Assembly (NCBI RefSeq): GCF_002095475.1 | Contig: NZ_MLFR01000024.1 | Location: 26,589-90,588 of the forward strand | Direction: 5' to 3' | From: Pantoea rwandensis | GTDB taxonomy: Bacteria > Pseudomonadota > Gammaproteobacteria > Enterobacterales > Enterobacteriaceae | Length of the DNA stretch: 64,000 bases | Part shown: positions 17,398 through 26,535 of the stretch, one piece after another | Layout of the letters: each line of letters begins with the position of its first letter | How positions within the stretch are numbered: position 1 is the first letter of the stretch | Translations under genes and position numbers: made by a program | The notes under the pieces: model-generated | Databases searched by the model: none | Seen by the model: the letters and a program-made list of their open reading frames with translations, nothing else | What the model was told of the DNA's origin: nothing

Positions 17398-17802
17398 ATG
17401 ACGCTTACCGTCTCGGCCTGGTTACAGCACAAAATCGATGAATATAAGTTTTCGGTGCGTGATATCACCGTCGACTTCTATATGGCTCAGGCTAAGCTCA
17501 CCCGCACCGATTGTACTATCGACCAACTGCGCCGCTTTAACGACACCTGCCTGGATATGGCAGAAATCTGCGAACTCAACGGCGACGACCAAAGCTATTT
17601 ACATGCCATGGGCAAGCTCCATCACCGCTTAGTGCAGGAGATGGGGAATGCCGATCGCGACCGTTTGTTCCGTATTCAGGCCTATCAACTGGCGCGCCTG
17701 TCTTTGACTCGCTTGTGTCATCAACTGGCGCTCAGCGGCCAGTGGGATCAAGCCACCAGCCTGCAGAGTGATTTCGTCCGCCACGCAGGCTGGATATTCT
17801 AA
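17398..17802 (+). CDS. Unknown Fur-controlled protein (134 aa)
   Basis: I do not recognise this protein. It is 134 residues, starts MTLTVSAWLQHKID, is rich in leucine, arginine and histidine, and looks wholly helical. It has four cysteines, no signal peptide and no membrane segment, so it is probably cytosolic. AAAGG lies seven bases before the ATG. A near-perfect Fur box covers the promoter, so expression is expected when iron is short. Its neighbours are the suf operon, divergent, and ydiJ, convergent with 30 bases between. E. coli has menI and ydiH in this place. A role in iron or iron-sulfur metabolism is an inference from position and operator only. Confidence 0.85.
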   Translation: MTLTVSAWLQHKIDEYKFSVRDITVDFYMAQAKLTRTDCTIDQLRRFNDTCLDMAEICELNGDDQSYLHAMGKLHHRLVQEMGNADRDRLFRIQAYQLARLSLTRLCHQLALSGQWDQATSLQSDFVRHAGWIF

Positions 17803-17832
17803 TCCAGCTTTGTGACGGCTCCTACAATTTGT

Positions 17833-20800
17833 TTACATCATTTCCAGCAATGCTTGTAGTGGATGGCGCATACCATTGCCTTCCGCACGTTTTACCTGGC
17901 TTCGACAGGAGAAACCCGTCGCCAGGCAACGCTGACGCGGCAACTTCTGTAATTGTGGATGCCATGAGAGTTCGTAGATGCCCAGCGAATTCTCCAGGTT
18001 CTTACTCTCATGGCCGTAAGTCCCTGCCATACCACAGCAACCCACATTGACGTTCTCGAGTTTTGCACCAAATCGAGCAAATATCCCCTGCCATTGATTT
18101 GGTGTAGAAGGCAGCGCCGTCACTTCCGTGCAGTGTGCAAACAGATACCACGCCTCACCACTGGCAATTTGTTCGGTACGAGCGGCCAACGCCTGCTCGA
18201 GCCATTCATGCACGAGTTGTACGTTAAATTCACCACGCTGGTCGCCCAACACTTCTTTATATTCATCGCGATAACAGAGCACAGTAGCCGGATCGACACC
18301 CACCATTGGGATGTTGAGTTTTGCCACCCGGTTAAGGAACTCAGCCGTTTTACCTGCCGTGCGCGCAAAACGTTGCAGGAAGCCTTTAACGTGCTGCGCT
18401 TTTCCGTTCGGTGAAAATGGCAGCAGTACGGGGCGATAACCCAACTTCTCAATCAACTTCACGAAATCGGTCACCAGTTGCGCTTCGTAGTAGCTGGTGA
18501 AAGGGTCCTGAACCACTAACACGCAATTTTCACGCTGAGTAACATCCATGGATTCAAGCTGCTCGAGCGTCAGGTTCATCGCGGGGTGACCACTGAGCTG
18601 CTGTTTCAGGCTCGGCGTGGAAAGCAGAGGCAAATCCACCATACCAATATGCGTTTTACTCAGGTCGCGAACCCACGGCTGTTTCAGGAAGAAGTTGAAC
18701 ACTTTAGGTGCTTTCGCCATCAGTGGCGCGTAACTCTCTACGGTGGCCACCAGATGATCACTCATCGGTCGCAAATAACGGGTGTGATAAAGCTGCAGGA
18801 AGCGCGAGCGGAAACTCGGCACATCGATCTTTATCGGGCACTGAGTAGAACAGGCTTTGCAGGCCAGGCAACCTGACATCGCCTCCTTCACCTCATGCGA
18901 AAAATCATACTCACCGTGCTTAGCATGCCAGGAGTTGCGGGTGCGTTGAATTAACGTCCGCAAACTTGCACCTTGCTTCGGCAGCGCCTGTTCCAGCACA
19001 CCGGGATCAACACCTTGCTCTGAGAGCAAGCGCAGCCATTCGCGCGTTAATGTCGCACGCCCTTTAGGGGAATGAATGCGGTTGCGGGTGATTTTCATCG
19101 ATGGGCACATTGGGCTGCGCGCATCAAAGTTGAAACATAAACCGTTGCCGTTGCACTCCATCGCGCCCCGCCAGTCTGTCCGCACGTTCACGGGAATTTG
19201 ACGATCGTAAGTCCCGCGCTTCACTGCATCGACTTGCATCATCGGCTCATTACTGCCGAGCGGCGTACAGATCTTGCCGGGATTTAAGCGGTTGTCGGGA
19301 TCGAAAGCCGCTTTAATGCGCCGCAGCTCGTTAAACAGCGTCTCGCCAAAAAATTCCGGGCTGTATTGCGCGCGGAAGCCTTTGCCGTGCTCGCCCCACA
19401 GCAGTCCACCGTAGCGTGCTGTCAAAGCCACCACTTCGTCGGAGATTTGTTTCATTAATAGCTCTTGCTGCGGATCGCACATGTCCAGCGCCGGACGCAC
19501 GTGTAACACTCCCGCATCAACGTGGCCAAACATGCCGTAGCTTAAACCGTGGCTGTCGAGTAAGGCACGGAAATCAACGATATAATCAGCCAGTTGTTCT
19601 GGTGGAACCGCGGTATCTTCAACAAACGGAATCGGTTTGGCCCGCCCTTTGGCGTTCCCCAGCAGTCCCACCGCTTTTTTGCGCATATTATAAATACGCT
19701 CAATGCCGCTCAAATCATTACACAACTGATAGCCGATGACCCCGCCCTGGTGCTGCTGCATCAGCTCTTCCAGGCGTGCACAAAGGTGACTCACCTGCTG
19801 TTCAATTAACTCACCATCATCACCGGCAAATTCGACGATATTCAGGCCCAGCATCTCTTTATCAGGCACATCGGTAATCAGTTCTTTGACTGAATGCCAG
19901 ACGATATCTTCACGCGCCAGGTTAAGCACCTTCGAATCAACGGTTTCGACAGACAACGCTTTCGCTTCAACCATAAAGGGTGCATTGCGCAGTGCAGAGT
20001 CGAACGAATCGTATTTGATATTCACCAGACGACGCACTTTGGGGATTGGCGTGATATCAAGGCGCGCTTCGGTAATAAATGCCAGTGTGCCTTCTGCACC
20101 GCACAACAGGCGCGTCAGGTCGAAGGTTTGCAGGTCATCGCTAAACACATGGCGCAGGTCGTAACCGGTCAGGAAACGGTTGAGTTTCGGGAATTTTTCC
20201 AGAATTAAATCGCGTTGCTCACGACAACGCGTCAACACTTCGTGATAAATGCGCCCCTCTGCCGTGGGTGTGGCGGCCAGCTGCTCAGCTAACTCGGTGG
20301 GCATGGCACGGGTATCAAGGATATCACCACCGAGCAAGACGGCGCGTAAGCCTTCGACATGGTCGGATGTTTTACCGTAAACCAACGAGCCTTGGCCCGA
20401 AGCATCGGTATTAATCATGCCGCCTAATGTGGCGCGGTTACTGGTAGACAGTTCTGGCGAGAAGAAAAAACCATAAGGTTTTAGCCATGCATTAAGTTGG
20501 TCTTTCACAACGCCCGCTTCGACCCGCACCCAACCCTGTTCAGGATTGATCTCAAGGATGCGATTCATGTAGCGCGACATGTCCACCACGATGCCCTGGT
20601 TGAGCGATTGACCATTGGTGCCTGTTCCGCCGCCGCGTGGCGCAAACGTCAGGCTATTAAAGCGCGCTTCGCCTGCTAATCGGGCAATCAACGCGACGTC
20701 TGCGGTTGATCGCGGAAATAGTGCCGCATCAGGCAACAATTGATAGATGCTGTTATCGGTCGAGAGCGACAACCGATCGGCATAACTTGTGGCGGTATCG

Positions 20801-20886
20801 CCGGTAAAACCTTGCTCTTTCAATGACTGCAGGAATGTCAGCACCAGCTGAACGAGGCCGGGTGCTTGGGAAATCTGTGGGATCAT
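17833..20886 (-). CDS. ydiJ: FAD-linked and Fe-S oxidoreductase YdiJ
   Basis: A large fused oxidoreductase of 1017 residues. The N-terminal half is a vanillyl-alcohol-oxidase-type FAD domain (APRGGGTGTNGQSLNQG near residue 85) with an FAD-linked C-terminal region. Around residue 672 is a ferredoxin-type motif CLACKACSTQCP, and near residue 950 a CCG-type motif (NVGCCGMAGTYG). The architecture is that of D-2-hydroxyacid dehydrogenases; YdiJ homologues have been described as D-2-hydroxyglutarate dehydrogenases, but I cannot prove the substrate here. The ribosome-binding site before the ATG is weak. The gene depends on Fe-S clusters and lies close to suf. Confidence 0.92.
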   Translation of the reverse strand: MIPQISQAPGLVQLVLTFLQSLKEQGFTGDTATSYADRLSLSTDNSIYQLLPDAALFPRSTADVALIARLAGEARFNSLTFAPRGGGTGTNGQSLNQGIVVDMSRYMNRILEINPEQGWVRVEAGVVKDQLNAWLKPYGFFFSPELSTSNRATLGGMINTDASGQGSLVYGKTSDHVEGLRAVLLGGDILDTRAMPTELAEQLAATPTAEGRIYHEVLTRCREQRDLILEKFPKLNRFLTGYDLRHVFSDDLQTFDLTRLLCGAEGTLAFITEARLDITPIPKVRRLVNIKYDSFDSALRNAPFMVEAKALSVETVDSKVLNLAREDIVWHSVKELITDVPDKEMLGLNIVEFAGDDGELIEQQVSHLCARLEELMQQHQGGVIGYQLCNDLSGIERIYNMRKKAVGLLGNAKGRAKPIPFVEDTAVPPEQLADYIVDFRALLDSHGLSYGMFGHVDAGVLHVRPALDMCDPQQELLMKQISDEVVALTARYGGLLWGEHGKGFRAQYSPEFFGETLFNELRRIKAAFDPDNRLNPGKICTPLGSNEPMMQVDAVKRGTYDRQIPVNVRTDWRGAMECNGNGLCFNFDARSPMCPSMKITRNRIHSPKGRATLTREWLRLLSEQGVDPGVLEQALPKQGASLRTLIQRTRNSWHAKHGEYDFSHEVKEAMSGCLACKACSTQCPIKIDVPSFRSRFLQLYHTRYLRPMSDHLVATVESYAPLMAKAPKVFNFFLKQPWVRDLSKTHIGMVDLPLLSTPSLKQQLSGHPAMNLTLEQLESMDVTQRENCVLVVQDPFTSYYEAQLVTDFVKLIEKLGYRPVLLPFSPNGKAQHVKGFLQRFARTAGKTAEFLNRVAKLNIPMVGVDPATVLCYRDEYKEVLGDQRGEFNVQLVHEWLEQALAARTEQIASGEAWYLFAHCTEVTALPSTPNQWQGIFARFGAKLENVNVGCCGMAGTYGHESKNLENSLGIYELSWHPQLQKLPRQRCLATGFSCRSQVKRAEGNGMRHPLQALLEMM

Positions 20887-20904
20887 TATTGCGTGACCGA
20901 GATG

Positions 20905-20920
20905 TTGTAAACGTTTGCGT
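20905..20920 (+). promoter_or_regulatory. PurR operator before ydiK
   Basis: TTGTAAACGTTTGCGT matches the PUR box ACGCAAACGTTTGCGT at 13 of 16 positions. It lies 18 bases beyond the ydiJ start codon and 170 bases before ydiK. E. coli ydiK belongs to the PurR regulon, so ydiK is the likely target. Confidence 0.7.
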
Positions 20921-21089
20921 GGTTATTTTTTTCAACCATTGGTTTTATCATACTTTTTTGTCTCCCGCTGTTTTTTCAGGAATGCCCCCCGCAAAGCCTG
21001 CTTTTTTCTGTTTAAATTTCAGGAAATAGATCATCATTAATCAGGGCCAACGCGGCCCACCATGAAGGATTAATTGAGGTCATAACGTT

Positions 21090-22199
21090 GTGATGAAAAG
21101 CCTGCAACGCGGTATGGATCTACCGCAACTGCTATTCTCGTTGATGTTCATTTTGATCATGATCATCGCCTGTCTGTGGGTCGTACAGCCGTTTATTCTT
21201 GGCTTTGCCTGGGCCAGCATGGTGGTGATTGCCACCTGGCCATTAATGATTCGTTTGCAGCATCTGCTGTGGGGAAAACGATCGCTGGCGGTCATCGCCA
21301 TGACCATTCTGTTACTTCTGCTGTTTATCATTCCGATTGCGTTGTTAGTCAGTGGCTTGATCGATAACAGTGCGCCAGTGATTGCCTGGGCGACTCAGCG
21401 CCACCTCGTACTGCCTGATTTTGCCTGGCTGCGCGACATTCCTTACATTGGTAAAAAAAGCTATTCCAGTTATCACAAAATGGTCGATGGCGGCGGGACA
21501 GCGATATTAAATCAATTACAGCCCTATATTGGACGCACCACCGGCTTCTTTGTGGCACAGGCCGGGCACTTTGGCCGCTTTATGATTCACCTCGCCGTGA
21601 TGCTCCTGTTTAGCGTATTGCTCTACTGGCGAGGTGAGCAGGTCGGTCACGGCATTCGCCATTTTGCTTACCGCATGGGTGGGCGCCGAGGTGATGCGAC
21701 AGTGCTGCTGGCCGGTCAGGCCATTCGTGCTGTGGCTTTAGGCGTAGTGGTCACCGCGCTAGTACAGGGTGTACTGGGCGGTATTGGTTTGGCGATTTCG
21801 GGCATTCCCTATGCCACCTTGCTCACGGTGTTGATGATTCTGACGTGTCTGGTGCAGCTCGGGCCGTTAGTGGTGCTAGTGCCAGCGATCATCTGGCTCT
21901 ACTGGAGTGGCGACACAACATGGGGCACGATCCTGTTGGTGTGGAGCTGCGTGGTCGGCACACTGGACAGCGTGCTTCGTCCGATGCTGATTCGGATGGG
22001 TGCAGATTTGCCGATGATCTTGATTCTCTCCGGCGTTATTGGCGGCTTGATAGCTTTTGGCATGATCGGACTCTTTATTGGTCCGGTAGTGTTGGCGGTA
22101 TCCTATCGTTTGGTTTCCGTATGGATGCATGAAGCGCCCGCCCCTGATGATGATCCGCAGACGGCTATCGAAGCCCTTGCTGAACATGACGAGGATTAA
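21090..22199 (+). CDS. ydiK: YdiK, AI-2E (PerM) family membrane protein
   Basis: Inner-membrane protein of 369 residues with several hydrophobic segments, in the AI-2E exporter-like/PerM family; the typical glycine-rich C-terminal segment is present (LSGVIGGLIAFGMIGLFIGP). The function in E. coli is not settled, although it is in the PurR regulon. The start is GTG at 21090 followed directly by ATG at 21093; GAGG lies 10 to 13 bases upstream and either could be used. The C-terminus is acidic and cytosolic. A perfect hairpin follows. Confidence 0.9.
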   Translation: MMKSLQRGMDLPQLLFSLMFILIMIIACLWVVQPFILGFAWASMVVIATWPLMIRLQHLLWGKRSLAVIAMTILLLLLFIIPIALLVSGLIDNSAPVIAWATQRHLVLPDFAWLRDIPYIGKKSYSSYHKMVDGGGTAILNQLQPYIGRTTGFFVAQAGHFGRFMIHLAVMLLFSVLLYWRGEQVGHGIRHFAYRMGGRRGDATVLLAGQAIRAVALGVVVTALVQGVLGGIGLAISGIPYATLLTVLMILTCLVQLGPLVVLVPAIIWLYWSGDTTWGTILLVWSCVVGTLDSVLRPMLIRMGADLPMILILSGVIGGLIAFGMIGLFIGPVVLAVSYRLVSVWMHEAPAPDDDPQTAIEALAEHDED

Positions 22200-22215
22200 C
22201 CTCCAAAATTAAATC

Positions 22216-22245
22216 AAGCGGTGCAGTTCATGGCACCGCTTTCTT
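22216..22245 (+). terminator. Terminator after ydiK
   Basis: Perfect AGCGGTGC/GCACCGCT stem followed by TTCTTC. The next 220 bases, to the RcsB box, show no gene. Confidence 0.7.
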
Positions 22246-22463
22246 CAACACACCCCTTGCCTTACTCACTGGGCATTAATACATGTTAATCCCCACCACA
22301 TAGTTTCCTACCACATCACTTTTTTTCCATAAGCGATTTTTAAGAAAAAACGCAGATTTAGCCGATTTAGTAGAGTTTCGCTTACGGAATGATTATTTTT
22401 CGAACTGAATTGTGCGATGCAATCGTTAAAAAAGGCCACAAAAGATTATCAGCTTTAAACTAA

Positions 22464-22477
22464 TAAGAGGATTCTTA
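22464..22477 (+). promoter_or_regulatory. RcsB box of rprA
   Basis: TAAGAGGATTCTTA is a full dyad of the RcsB type. It lies about 36-49 bases before the predicted RprA start, just upstream of TAACAT (22501-22506), the likely -10 element. The Rcs phosphorelay switches rprA on in E. coli during envelope stress. Confidence 0.75.
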
Positions 22478-22512
22478 AAGACGCCAGCAGGCCTGATGAA
22501 TAACATGTTTCC

Positions 22513-22619
22513 TATGTTTGAAATCAAACCACTGATTTATAAACAACCTTTTTCCCCTGAGTAAAGTGAAGAATTGCTGTGTGTAGTCTTTGCCCATCCC
22601 CTGTGATGGGCTTTTTTTT
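22513..22619 (+). ncRNA. rprA: RprA small regulatory RNA
   Basis: About 107 bases, recognised from the conserved core CCCCTGAGT and GAATTGCTGTGTGTAGTCTT, which agree with E. coli RprA as I recall it. The 3' hairpin GCCCATC/GATGGGC with eight T is the terminator and Hfq-binding tail. The 5' stem (GTTTGAAATCA with TGATTTATAAAC, one bulged A) is kept as a structure though its bases differ from E. coli. RprA frees rpoS mRNA for translation and represses csgD. It lies between ydiK and ppsA, near its E. coli position. The exact 5' end is inferred from the -10 element. Confidence 0.9.
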
Positions 22620-22631
22620 GTGTTTTTTATG

Positions 22632-22661
22632 CATAAAGAAAAGGCCAGCAATGCTGGCCTT
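22632..22661 (-). terminator. Terminator after ppsA
   Basis: AAGGCCAGCA/TGCTGGCCTT stem with TTCTTT after it on the minus strand, about 60 bases past the ppsA stop codon. Confidence 0.8.
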
Positions 22662-22719
22662 GATGATTTTAGCAAGGACGCTTCAGAATCCTTATGAATG
22701 CGTCCTAATTGTTAGCTGA

Positions 22720-25107
22720 TCACTGTTTCGTGGCGTTCAATTCGGCCAGATTTAGCCAAGTTTGTACCACGGTGTCTGGATTGAGCGACAGACTGTCGAT
22801 ACCCTGCTCCATAAGCCATGCAGCGAAGTCTTCGTGGTCCGACGGCCCCTGACCACAAATGCCGACATATTTGCCCTGTTTCTTCGCTGCTTGAATCGAC
22901 ATTGACAGCAGCGCCTTCACCGCTTCATTACGTTCATCAAACAGTGCAGAAACTACGCCAGAGTCACGATCCAGACCCAACGCCAACTGCGTCATGTCGT
23001 TCGAACCAATTGAGAAACCATCGAAGTACTGTAAGAACTGTTCAGCCAGCAAGGCGTTTGACGGGATCTCACACATCATGATCACCTTCAATCCGTTCTC
23101 ACCGCGTTTCAGCCCCTGCTTACCGAGTTCTTCCACCACCGCCGCGGCTTGATCCACAGTTCGTACGAATGGAATCATGATTTCGACGTTCGTCAGACCC
23201 ATCTCATTACGCACACGTTTCACTGCCTCACACTCTAATGCGAAGCAGTCACGGAAGCTGTCAGCCACATAGCGTCCAGCACCACGGAAGCCCAGCATCG
23301 GGTTCTCTTCCTCTGGCTCGTAACGTTCGCCACCGACGAGGTTGGCATATTCGTTCGATTTGAAATCCGACAGGCGGACAATCACTCGCTTAGGCGCAAA
23401 CGCGGCACCCAGCGTCGCAATTCCTTCAGTCAGACGTGCAATGTAAAACTCAACCGGACTGTCAAAGCCTTTCATCATCTGACGAATCTGCTGCTGCAAC
23501 TCAGGCGTCTGCTGGTCAAATTCCAACAACGCTTTCGGGTGCACGCCGATCATACGGTTGATAATGAATTCCAGACGCGCCAGACCGACCCCTTCATTGG
23601 GCAGGCAGGCAAAATCAAATGCACGGTCCGGGTTACCGACGTTCATCATGATTTTCAGAGGCAGGTCCGGCATGGTATCCACTTGCGAGCTAGTGACTTC
23701 AAAGTCGAGCAGATCGTGGTAGACGTAACCCGTATCACCTTCCGAACATGAAACGGTGACTTTTTGCCCATCCTTCAGGTGGTCGGTCGCATCACCACAA
23801 CCCACTACTGCCGGAATACCCAACTCACGCGCGATAATCGCAGCATGACAGGTACGACCGCCGCGATTAGTCACAATCGCGGAAGCTTTTTTCATGATCG
23901 GTTCCCAATCCGGGTCGGTCATATCCGTCACCAGCACATCGCCTTTCTCAATACGATGCATTTCGCTGATATCGTGAATCACCTTCACTTCACCGGCGCC
24001 GATGCGATGACCGATGGCACGTCCTTCAACCAGAACTTTGCCTTTTCCTTGCAGGTTGTAACGCTCCATCACCTGACCATTGGAACGCACCGTTTCTGGA
24101 CGGGCCTGCACGATAAACAACTTGCCGGTGTGTCCATCTTTCGCCCACTCGATGTCCATCGGGCGTTTGTAGTGCTGTTCAATCAGCACCGCCTGGCGCG
24201 CCAGGTCCTGCACTTCGTCATCGGTCAGGCTGAAGCGATCGCGCTGCTCCTGATCGACGTCTTCGATGCGTACCTGTTCACCGTGCTCTTGCGAGTCGGC
24301 GTACACCATGCGGATTTTTTTGGAGCCCATGGTGCGGCGCACAATGGCCGGGCGATTCGCCGCCAGCGTCGGTTTGTGCACATAAAATTCATCAGGGTTA
24401 ACCGCACCCTGAACCACCATTTCACCGAGGCCGAACGCCGAGGTGATAAAGACCACCTGGTCGAAACCGGATTCGGTATCAATAGTAAACATCACGCCCG
24501 ATGAAGCGAGATCGGATCGCACCATGCGCTGAATACCGGCAGACAAAGCTACACCACGATGGTCATAGCCTTGGTGTACACGATATGAGATGGCACGATC
24601 GTTAAATAAAGAAGCATAAACGTGCTTCACGGCCACCAGCACCGCGTCAAACCCTTGCACGTTGAGGAATGTTTCCTGCTGCCCGGCAAAGGAGGCGTCT
24701 GGCATGTCCTCAGCGGTGGCCGATGAACGTACCGCAAACGAAGCCTCAGCATCATCAGAAGAGAGCTGCTCGTAGGCGGTGCGAATCGCTTCCTCAAGCT
24801 CAGGCAAGAAAGGTGTATCGACAACCCATTGACGAATTTGTTTACCAGCTTTCGCCAGCTCTTCAACATCATCAATATCCGTTTTGTCCAGCAAATCATA
24901 AATACGCTGGTTCAGTCCGCTTTGATCGAGAAACAGATTAAAGGCGTAAGATGTCGTCGCATAACCGTTTGGCACGGATACACCCAGTGACGACAAGTTA
25001 GTAATCATTTCTCCCAGGGAAGCATTTTTGCCCCCCACGCGATCAACATCATGCATGCCAAGCTGGTTGTACCAGAGCACTAGCGACTGTTGGTCTTGAT
25101 TGGACAT
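22720..25107 (-). CDS. ppsA: Phosphoenolpyruvate synthase
   Basis: Gluconeogenic enzyme of 795 residues that turns pyruvate and ATP into phosphoenolpyruvate, AMP and phosphate. The order is an N-terminal ATP-binding domain (VGGKNASLGEMI near residue 25), the swivelling phosphohistidine domain with GGRTCHAAI (His near residue 420), and the C-terminal PEP-binding barrel (MCEIPSNALLAEQF). AAGGATAATCTCA precedes the ATG. It is divergent from ppsR, the kinase/phosphorylase that controls it, with about 450 bases between. A Cra-type site lies 95 bases upstream of the start codon, where Cra would activate. Confidence 0.97.
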   Translation of the reverse strand: MSNQDQQSLVLWYNQLGMHDVDRVGGKNASLGEMITNLSSLGVSVPNGYATTSYAFNLFLDQSGLNQRIYDLLDKTDIDDVEELAKAGKQIRQWVVDTPFLPELEEAIRTAYEQLSSDDAEASFAVRSSATAEDMPDASFAGQQETFLNVQGFDAVLVAVKHVYASLFNDRAISYRVHQGYDHRGVALSAGIQRMVRSDLASSGVMFTIDTESGFDQVVFITSAFGLGEMVVQGAVNPDEFYVHKPTLAANRPAIVRRTMGSKKIRMVYADSQEHGEQVRIEDVDQEQRDRFSLTDDEVQDLARQAVLIEQHYKRPMDIEWAKDGHTGKLFIVQARPETVRSNGQVMERYNLQGKGKVLVEGRAIGHRIGAGEVKVIHDISEMHRIEKGDVLVTDMTDPDWEPIMKKASAIVTNRGGRTCHAAIIARELGIPAVVGCGDATDHLKDGQKVTVSCSEGDTGYVYHDLLDFEVTSSQVDTMPDLPLKIMMNVGNPDRAFDFACLPNEGVGLARLEFIINRMIGVHPKALLEFDQQTPELQQQIRQMMKGFDSPVEFYIARLTEGIATLGAAFAPKRVIVRLSDFKSNEYANLVGGERYEPEEENPMLGFRGAGRYVADSFRDCFALECEAVKRVRNEMGLTNVEIMIPFVRTVDQAAAVVEELGKQGLKRGENGLKVIMMCEIPSNALLAEQFLQYFDGFSIGSNDMTQLALGLDRDSGVVSALFDERNEAVKALLSMSIQAAKKQGKYVGICGQGPSDHEDFAAWLMEQGIDSLSLNPDTVVQTWLNLAELNATKQ

Positions 25108-25201
25108 TGAGATTATCCTTCATTTAAATGATTGGAGCACATGGAACATTTTGCTATAAGCCAAAACAGCTTGGCACAACCAATTAATAAAGACTAAGTG
25201 T

Positions 25202-25213
25202 TGAATCGTTAAA
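25202..25213. promoter_or_regulatory. Cra (FruR)-type site before ppsA
   Basis: TGAATCGTTAAA fits TGAAWCGNTHHW at every position. It lies upstream of a possible ppsA promoter on the minus strand (TTGGTT, 18 bases, TTATAG). Cra activates ppsA in E. coli. Confidence 0.55.
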
Positions 25214-25259
25214 GCAGAAAAAGAAAGACAAAATCAGATTAGTACTCGGCGGGCCTAAC

Positions 25260-25351
25260 GTTGCGCAACGCACTTATTTAGTGCTAACAAACTGCCATTG
25301 CGATATTTTTCACACTTTCAGAGGGTTAGGCATTGATTTTTGTTGCGCAAC
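25260..25351. repeat. Two GTTGCGCAAC palindromes between ppsA and ppsR
   Basis: Exact copies at 25260-25269 and 25342-25351, 82 bases apart, in the 450-base divergent space. The second is followed by AC, as are the mepH copy and the two TTTGCGCAAC motifs before pykF. No gene lies here; the remainder is AT-rich. Confidence 0.6.
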
Positions 25352-25558
25352 ACGTTCAGATTTTATTTTTGATGATAAACAAAAAATGCGAGTAAATAGC
25401 CGTTTTTAAAACAGCATTTCACCTAATATGCGTTATCAAAGTGATGCTCATTGACGACATTATCACCTTCGACATGGATATTTCGTTTTATTATTAATTA
25501 AAATGAAATATTGAAGACGATATTGTTACGCAAAAGTAAACAAGAGGATTCCCCGCCT

Positions 25559-26386
25559 ATGAGCACTGAACGTAGTGTGTTCTACATCTCTGATGGCACC
25601 GCCATCACCGCGGAAGTTTTAGGTCATGCCGTGTTGTCCCAGTTTCCTGTTGATACCACCAGTGTCACCTTGCCGTTTGTAGAGAATGTGCAGCGCGCAC
25701 AAGCGGTTAAGGCGCAGATAAACGCGCTCTACCAGCAGAGCGGTGTGCGGCCCTTAGTCTTCTTTTCAATTGTGACGCCAGATGTCCGAGAGATCATTTT
25801 GGAAAGCGAAGGCTTTTGCCAGGATATCGTGCAGGCCTTAGTCGGGCCATTACAAAGCGAGTTGGGCGTCCCTTCAATGCCGGTGGCGCATCGTACCCAC
25901 GGCCTTACTGCCAGCAACTTGGGTAAATATGATGCGCGTATTGCCGCGATTGATTACACCCTGGCCCACGATGATGGGATTTCATTGCGCGGTCTAGAAG
26001 ACGCACAAGTCATTCTGCTTGGCGTTTCGCGTTGCGGCAAAACGCCGACAAGCCTCTATCTGGCGATGCAGTTTGGTGTTCGTGCGGCCAACTATCCTTT
26101 CATCGCCGATGATATGGATAACCTTAAGTTGCCGCCGGCGTTACGTGCTCATCAACACAAATTGTTTGGGTTAACCATCGATCCCGAACGTCTCGCCGCT
26201 ATCCGCCAGGAACGTGCTGAAAATACCCGTTACGCATCAATGCGTCAGTGCCGCCTGGAAGTCGGTGAAGTCGAAGCGCTGTTCCGCACGCATCAGATCC
26301 GCTATCTCAACAGCACCAATTATTCGGTGGAGGAAATTGCCACCAAAATCCTCGACATTATGGGGCTGCGCCGCAGTATGTATTAA
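25559..26386 (+). CDS. ppsR: PEP synthase regulatory protein PpsR
   Basis: Bifunctional regulator (formerly YdiA, DUF299) of 275 residues that inactivates PpsA by ADP-dependent phosphorylation of a threonine and reactivates it by Pi-dependent phosphorylysis. The P-loop GVSRCGKTPTS is near residue 155. The chosen ATG gives MSTERSVFYISDGTAITAEV, like E. coli, with AAGAGG upstream; a TTG-started frame 16 codons earlier is ignored. It is divergent from its target ppsA. Confidence 0.95.
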   Translation: MSTERSVFYISDGTAITAEVLGHAVLSQFPVDTTSVTLPFVENVQRAQAVKAQINALYQQSGVRPLVFFSIVTPDVREIILESEGFCQDIVQALVGPLQSELGVPSMPVAHRTHGLTASNLGKYDARIAAIDYTLAHDDGISLRGLEDAQVILLGVSRCGKTPTSLYLAMQFGVRAANYPFIADDMDNLKLPPALRAHQHKLFGLTIDPERLAAIRQERAENTRYASMRQCRLEVGEVEALFRTHQIRYLNSTNYSVEEIATKILDIMGLRRSMY

Positions 26387-26391
26387 TGTGT

Positions 26392-26418
26392 AAGCCAGGC
26401 CGTAAAGCCTGGCTTCCG
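26392..26418 (+). terminator. Hairpin after ppsR
   Basis: Perfect AAGCCAGGC/GCCTGGCTT stem, but only a weak T-containing tail follows, so its strength as a terminator is uncertain. Confidence 0.55.
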
Positions 26419-26535
26419 TTATGTTTTGCTCACCTTTCTGTTTAGTGGGTTGAATTCGCGAGCTATTGGTTTATTGTGACCACCATCACTTCCCGGTATT
26501 TCACCGTTGCGAAGAACAGAATTTTGAGAATCCCA

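Noticed and set aside
23764..24504. 246-codon open frame on the plus strand across ppsA
   Set aside because: Antisense shadow; His/Thr-rich composition typical of a reversed coding strand.
26387..26535. TrpR operator before aroH
   Set aside because: Expected from E. coli, but no CTAG-centred dyad is present.
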